NCBI GenBank assembly: GCA_963677785.2 | Contig: CAXXDH010000002.1 | Span: 248,001 to 312,000, forward strand | DNA from: G963665495 sp963677785 | Lineage (GTDB): Bacteria; Desulfobacterota; Desulfovibrionia; Desulfovibrionales; Desulfovibrionaceae | Reading direction: 5' to 3' | DNA length: 64,000 nt | Shown: one piece after another, positions 61,117-64,000 of the stretch | Position numbering within the stretch: position 1 is the first letter of the stretch | Layout of the letters: each line of letters opens with the position of its first letter | Notes under the pieces: model-generated | Told to the model about the DNA's origin: nothing | The model's database searches: none | Seen by the model: only the letters and a program-made list of their open reading frames with translations | Position numbers and translations under genes: made by a program

Positions 61117-61216
61117 GGTGAAAAACTCCTGAGCGCTACTGTGAAAAAAAAATTGTACACCGTATAAATTCGTTTGTTCTCCAGGTATGCCGAAATTGTA
61201 TAGTATTCGTCAAGGG

Positions 61217-62038
61217 TTATTCCGCATCGGTCAACCCTGGATTTTGCAGGATGGGCTCATTTTCAATCTCCTCCAGGAGTTGTTTGCGCAGTCGTTGGAG
61301 TTTCAGCGCAAGAGCAAAAATATCCTGTCCTGCTTTACATTTAGGATCAAGCTGCATCAAAGGTGTCTGTCTTCTCACGGCTTCGACCATGGTCTTGTCC
61401 TGGCGAATTCCTCCCAAACTTGTCAAAGTAATGCCGAGAAATTTTTCGCAGGCCGCATTCAGACGTTGAAAGGTTCGCTGTTCTTCTTCCCGGGTCTCAG
61501 CCATGTTCACAACAACATGAAAGTTGGAAACTCCATGCTGTGACTGCAACACTTTAATCAGAGCATAACTGTCCGTCAATGACGTAGGCTCCGGAGTGAT
61601 GATCATCAGCCTGATTTTGGCCATCCTGGCAAAAGACAATACCGTGGGGTTGATTCCGGCTCCCAGGTCCATGAACAGAAAATCATAATTGCTGAAAATC
61701 GGCAGCAGGCGGTGCAGCAGAGCCATTCGCAGTTCTTCATCCATGTCGATGAGCTCGGGCACGCCGGATGCTGCAGGGAGAAAGTCGAAACCGCCTTTGG
61801 CCAGGGCCACGGTCACTTCGCTGGGGTCGGCGTCCGTATCAAGAATGTCCTGGAGGTTTTTGTCCGGGGCAATGCCCAGGAGCACGTCCAGATTGGCCAG
61901 CCCCATGTCGCAATCCATGAGCAAAAGAGGATGATTGCCCCTGAACAAGCTGTAGCCCAGGTTGAGGGCGATATTGGTTTTACCGACTCCGCCCTTGCCG
62001 CTAAGTACGGAGATGCTGAGCGTTGTGTTTTTTTTCAT
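61217..62038 (-). CDS. FlhG/MinD-like P-loop ATPase
   Basis: A ParA/MinD-superfamily ATPase of 273 residues. The deviant Walker A is GKGGVGKT (~14-21), switch I/II DCDMGLANLDVLLG (~43) and MDLGAGINP (~119). FlhG (FleN, YlxH) proteins of this type control flagellar number. Flagellar genes in the window and the short C-terminal tail favour FlhG over MinD, but there is no flhF or minE next to it. The ATG at 62038 is preferred to the TTG at 62050. It is separated from the GGDEF gene upstream by few bases and so probably shares a transcript. Confidence 0.85.
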   Translation of the reverse strand: MKKNTTLSISVLSGKGGVGKTNIALNLGYSLFRGNHPLLLMDCDMGLANLDVLLGIAPDKNLQDILDTDADPSEVTVALAKGGFDFLPAASGVPELIDMDEELRMALLHRLLPIFSNYDFLFMDLGAGINPTVLSFARMAKIRLMIITPEPTSLTDSYALIKVLQSQHGVSNFHVVVNMAETREEEQRTFQRLNAACEKFLGITLTSLGGIRQDKTMVEAVRRQTPLMQLDPKCKAGQDIFALALKLQRLRKQLLEEIENEPILQNPGLTDAE

Positions 62039-62053
62039 CGTCAGCCCCAAAAG

Positions 62054-62941
62054 TTATATCTCACCTGAAAAAAGGAATTGTTTTTCATCTGAGCGGACCA
62101 TCGCATTGGTCAGTTCGCATTCTTCTTTGACCCGAAGGGAAACGATACGATCTTTTCCTTGTTTTTTCGCCTGGTACAAGGCGTCATCGGCCAGAGCGAA
62201 CAATGCGTCCGGCGTACACCCCTGAGCGCCGCGCGTGCTGGCTATTCCGGCAGAAAATGTGACGAAAAAGTCGTCCTGGCCTGCGCATTTCTGCGGCGTC
62301 CGGCGAAATGTTTTCAACAGACGTTCCTCGATCACTGTTTTGGCTTTCAGCGGGCCCACTGCAGGGAGAACAAGCGCGAACTCCTCCCCGCCGATACGCG
62401 AGGCAATGTCATACGTTCTTTTTTTAGTGGCAATGACATGCGCCATTTGCTTCAGGACAATATCCCCGCAAGGGTGGCCGTACGTATCATTGACGGCCTT
62501 GAAGTTGTCCAGATCAATCAAGGCCAGGCTCAGATGGCGGTGTTCACGGATGCAACGGTTCAGTTCGAGTTCAAAAAGTCTGTCGAACGCCCTGCGGTTG
62601 TACAGTCCGCTGAGTGGATCATGTTCGCTCTGGAAGACCAGTTGATCCAGTCGATCCTGTAATTCGTACAAAAAAGGATAGGCTGCGGAATCTACAGGAA
62701 AGGCCAGCCAGCGTTCAATGGACGGATGTTTGGCTATGCGTTTCCATTCCTGCACAGTGAGTCCTTCAACCAGCCGGGCAATGGCCACCAGGCCGCAGTT
62801 GTGCGTCTGGCCGTCGGGGCAGGGGGCAACGCCGTTGCCTTCCGCCTTGAGTTCCAATAGCAGCTTGCCAAGCAGCTCGATTTCTTTTTCAAGCTCCTTG
62901 ATAGTATGTTCCGAGTGCTGGTCAGCCTTGTTTTTTGGCAT
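62054..62941 (-). CDS. GGDEF-domain diguanylate cyclase
   Basis: A soluble protein of about 295 residues. An N-terminal helical part (~1-120) has a CPDGQTHNC segment and a dimerising coiled coil (EHTIKELEKEIELLGKLLLEL in part). The C-terminal GGDEF domain (~125-285) has the catalytic GGEEF (RIGGEEFAL) and no RxxD inhibitory site before it that I could confirm. It should synthesise c-di-GMP. Start choice is uncertain: the ATG at 62941 overlaps prfB by 20 bases, while an ATG at 63004 has a perfect GGAGG six bases upstream but would overlap prfB by 83 bases. Confidence 0.88.
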   Translation of the reverse strand: MPKNKADQHSEHTIKELEKEIELLGKLLLELKAEGNGVAPCPDGQTHNCGLVAIARLVEGLTVQEWKRIAKHPSIERWLAFPVDSAAYPFLYELQDRLDQLVFQSEHDPLSGLYNRRAFDRLFELELNRCIREHRHLSLALIDLDNFKAVNDTYGHPCGDIVLKQMAHVIATKKRTYDIASRIGGEEFALVLPAVGPLKAKTVIEERLLKTFRRTPQKCAGQDDFFVTFSAGIASTRGAQGCTPDALFALADDALYQAKKQGKDRIVSLRVKEECELTNAMVRSDEKQFLFSGEI

Positions 62942-64000
62942 GGGCGAACAATAGGTATTCGCGGATAAGGTTGTCGAGTTTTCCATCAAGCACGGCTTCG
63001 ACATCGCCTACCTCCGCATTGGTTCTGTGATCCTTCACCAGTCTGTAGGGCTGCAAAGTATAGGTCCGGATCTGGCTCCCCCAGGCGATGGCGTCCTTGT
63101 CTGCGTATTGCGCCTGTTTTTCCTGCTGGTTTTTTTGCAGCTGCTGTTCGTATAACCGGGCTTTCAGGATTTTAAGGGCAGTTTCCTTATTTCGCAACTG
63201 CGAACGTTCATTTTGACACTGGGCCACGACCCCGGTGGGAATATGGGTCACCCGTACGGCCGAACTGGTGGTATTGACGCTTTGTCCGCCCGGTCCGCTG
63301 GAGCGGAAAATATCATAGCGCAGTTCTTCTTCCTTGATATCGATATTGATTTCCTGTTCCAGGTCCGGATATACGTCAACAGAGGCAAAAGAGGTGTGCC
63401 GCCTTCCAGAAGAGTCAAAAGGAGAAATGCGGATCAGGCGATGGATGCCTTTTTCCGCCTTGAGCAGTCCGTACGCGTTGGCGCCTTTGATCAGCAAAGA
63501 AACGCTTTTTATGCCGGCTTCGTCGGCGGGCAACAGGTCCAGAACCTGGGATTTGAAATCATGACGTTCGGCCCAGCGACGGTACATCCGCAGCAGCATT
63601 TCCGCCCAGTCCTGGGCTTCGGTGCCTCCGGCTCCAGGATGGATCTCCAGAATAGCCGCAGCTTTGTCGCCTTGTTCGGAAAGCAGCAGCCCCAATTCGG
63701 TATGGTTGAGCGTATTGTCCAGCGTTTCGAGCTGGTCGGCCAGCGTTTGCAGCACTTCCTGGCTTTGTTCGGCCTGGGCGAATTCAAGCCATTCATCCAC
63801 TTCTTCCTTGGCCTGAAACAAGGATTCCCATTCGTGCACCTGGTCTTCAAGCACCCTCTTTTCCTGGAGCAGAGGTGTCATCTGATCAGGCTGGCTCCAG
63901 ACCTCGGGTTTGGCTAGTTCGGTTTCTATGGCCTGCAGGCGCGCTTTGTTCCCCTCCAGGTCAAAGACGCCTCCAGAGCGATGAAAATTGTTGCAGGATC
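62922..64000 (-). CDS. prfB: Peptide chain release factor 2 (5' end outside the window)
   Basis: Terminates translation at UGA and UAA codons. The visible part covers the coiled-coil domain and the catalytic domain: stop-codon recognition SPFDSSGRRHTSFASVDV (the RF2 SPF motif), and GGQ in RSSGPGGQSVNTTSSAVR. A +1 programmed frameshift site lies near the window edge, so the gene is in two frames; the frame before the site (ILQQFSSLWRRL) continues beyond 64000. RF2 is of special interest here because UGA also encodes selenocysteine in this genome. Confidence 0.95.
   Translation of the reverse strand, partial: SCNNFHRSGGVFDLEGNKARLQAIETELAKPEVWSQPDQMTPLLQEKRVLEDQVHEWESLFQAKEEVDEWLEFAQAEQSQEVLQTLADQLETLDNTLNHTELGLLLSEQGDKAAAILEIHPGAGGTEAQDWAEMLLRMYRRWAERHDFKSQVLDLLPADEAGIKSVSLLIKGANAYGLLKAEKGIHRLIRISPFDSSGRRHTSFASVDVYPDLEQEINIDIKEEELRYDIFRSSGPGGQSVNTTSSAVRVTHIPTGVVAQCQNERSQLRNKETALKILKARLYEQQLQKNQQEKQAQYADKDAIAWGSQIRTYTLQPYRLVKDHRTNAEVGDVEAVLDGKLDNLIREYLLFAHAKKQG
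63960..63974 (-). promoter_or_regulatory. prfB programmed +1 frameshift site
   Basis: On the minus strand GGAGG (63974-63970) lies three bases before CTT-TGA-C (63966-63960), the conserved RF2 autoregulation signal with internal Shine-Dalgarno and slippery CUU before UGA. After the shift the frame reads DLEGNKARLQAIE and joins the main RF2 frame. Confidence 0.92.

Noticed and set aside
1..64000. tRNA or rRNA genes
   Set aside because: No cloverleaf with a 3' acceptor and T-loop consensus, and no rRNA-like segment, was recognised by eye; a tRNAscan run would settle it.

Overview
The window reads as chromosome from a sulfate-reducing deltaproteobacterium of the Desulfovibrio type. This is inferred from the combination of a periplasmic selenocysteine formate dehydrogenase (fdhA-fdhB-fdhE), a type I tetrahaem cytochrome c3, paired FeoA proteins with FeoB and a small Cys-rich Feo partner, and an archaeal-type class I aldolase. 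Most of it is ordinary, densely packed core genome on both strands. No rRNA, tRNA, CRISPR array or prophage was recognised.

Layout. 0.4-5 kb: two TPR paralogues flank a gene with four MshEN-like motifs and a CheX-like tail, facing an NlpC/P60 lipoprotein with five LysM repeats. 5-6.4 kb: trmFO. 6.9-14.5 kb: a formate dehydrogenase locus with a strong promoter overlapped by a palindromic operator, a small ORF, an FmdE/MoCF fusion protein, a ModE-like regulator, a perfect terminator, then fdhA (with in-frame UGA), fdhB and fdhE. 14.6-20.6 kb: a WsaF-like glycosyltransferase, a short leader ORF, a large hybrid histidine kinase and a secreted SPOR-like protein. 20.8-24.5 kb: a TetR gene behind a 28-bp perfect palindrome, and an EmrAB-type efflux pair. 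24.8-30.9 kb: a radical SAM protein, a chemoreceptor and two insertion sequences (IS630 and IS5 families), the first inserted directly upstream of the chemoreceptor. 30.9-36.3 kb: an ion channel with a C-terminal zinc ribbon, a spore-photoproduct-lyase-like protein overlapping a ParB-like gene, and an EF-G paralogue. 36.5-48.2 kb: housekeeping genes (plsC, RNase J, FAH-family hydrolase, rpsB-tsf-pyrH-frr-uppS, cytochrome c3, cdsA-dxr-rseP-tsaB). 48.4-51.1 kb: fliD and an extended fliS behind a sigma-54-like site. 51.2-54.7 kb: a Feo iron-uptake locus behind a Fur-box match, and a fur-family gene. 54.9-64 kb (minus strand): fbaB, a Memo-family protein, a MshEN-like protein, dapA, dapF, a second predicted selenoprotein, HU, a FlhG/MinD-like ATPase, a GGDEF protein and prfB with its programmed frameshift, cut by the window edge.

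How they fit together. Formate oxidised by periplasmic FdhAB would pass electrons to cytochrome c3. FdhE and the FmdE/MoCF protein look like maturation or metal-cofactor helpers, and the ModE-like protein is a candidate for the palindromic operator. The most notable observation is the reading frame at 59910-60848. It is interrupted only by one UGA in a CxxU context (Cys57/Sec60), is followed by a small hairpin at SECIS distance, and starts inside the 3' end of the HU gene. It is best explained as a secreted UshA-like selenoprotein. All functional assignments rest on motif recognition by eye; no database search was run.
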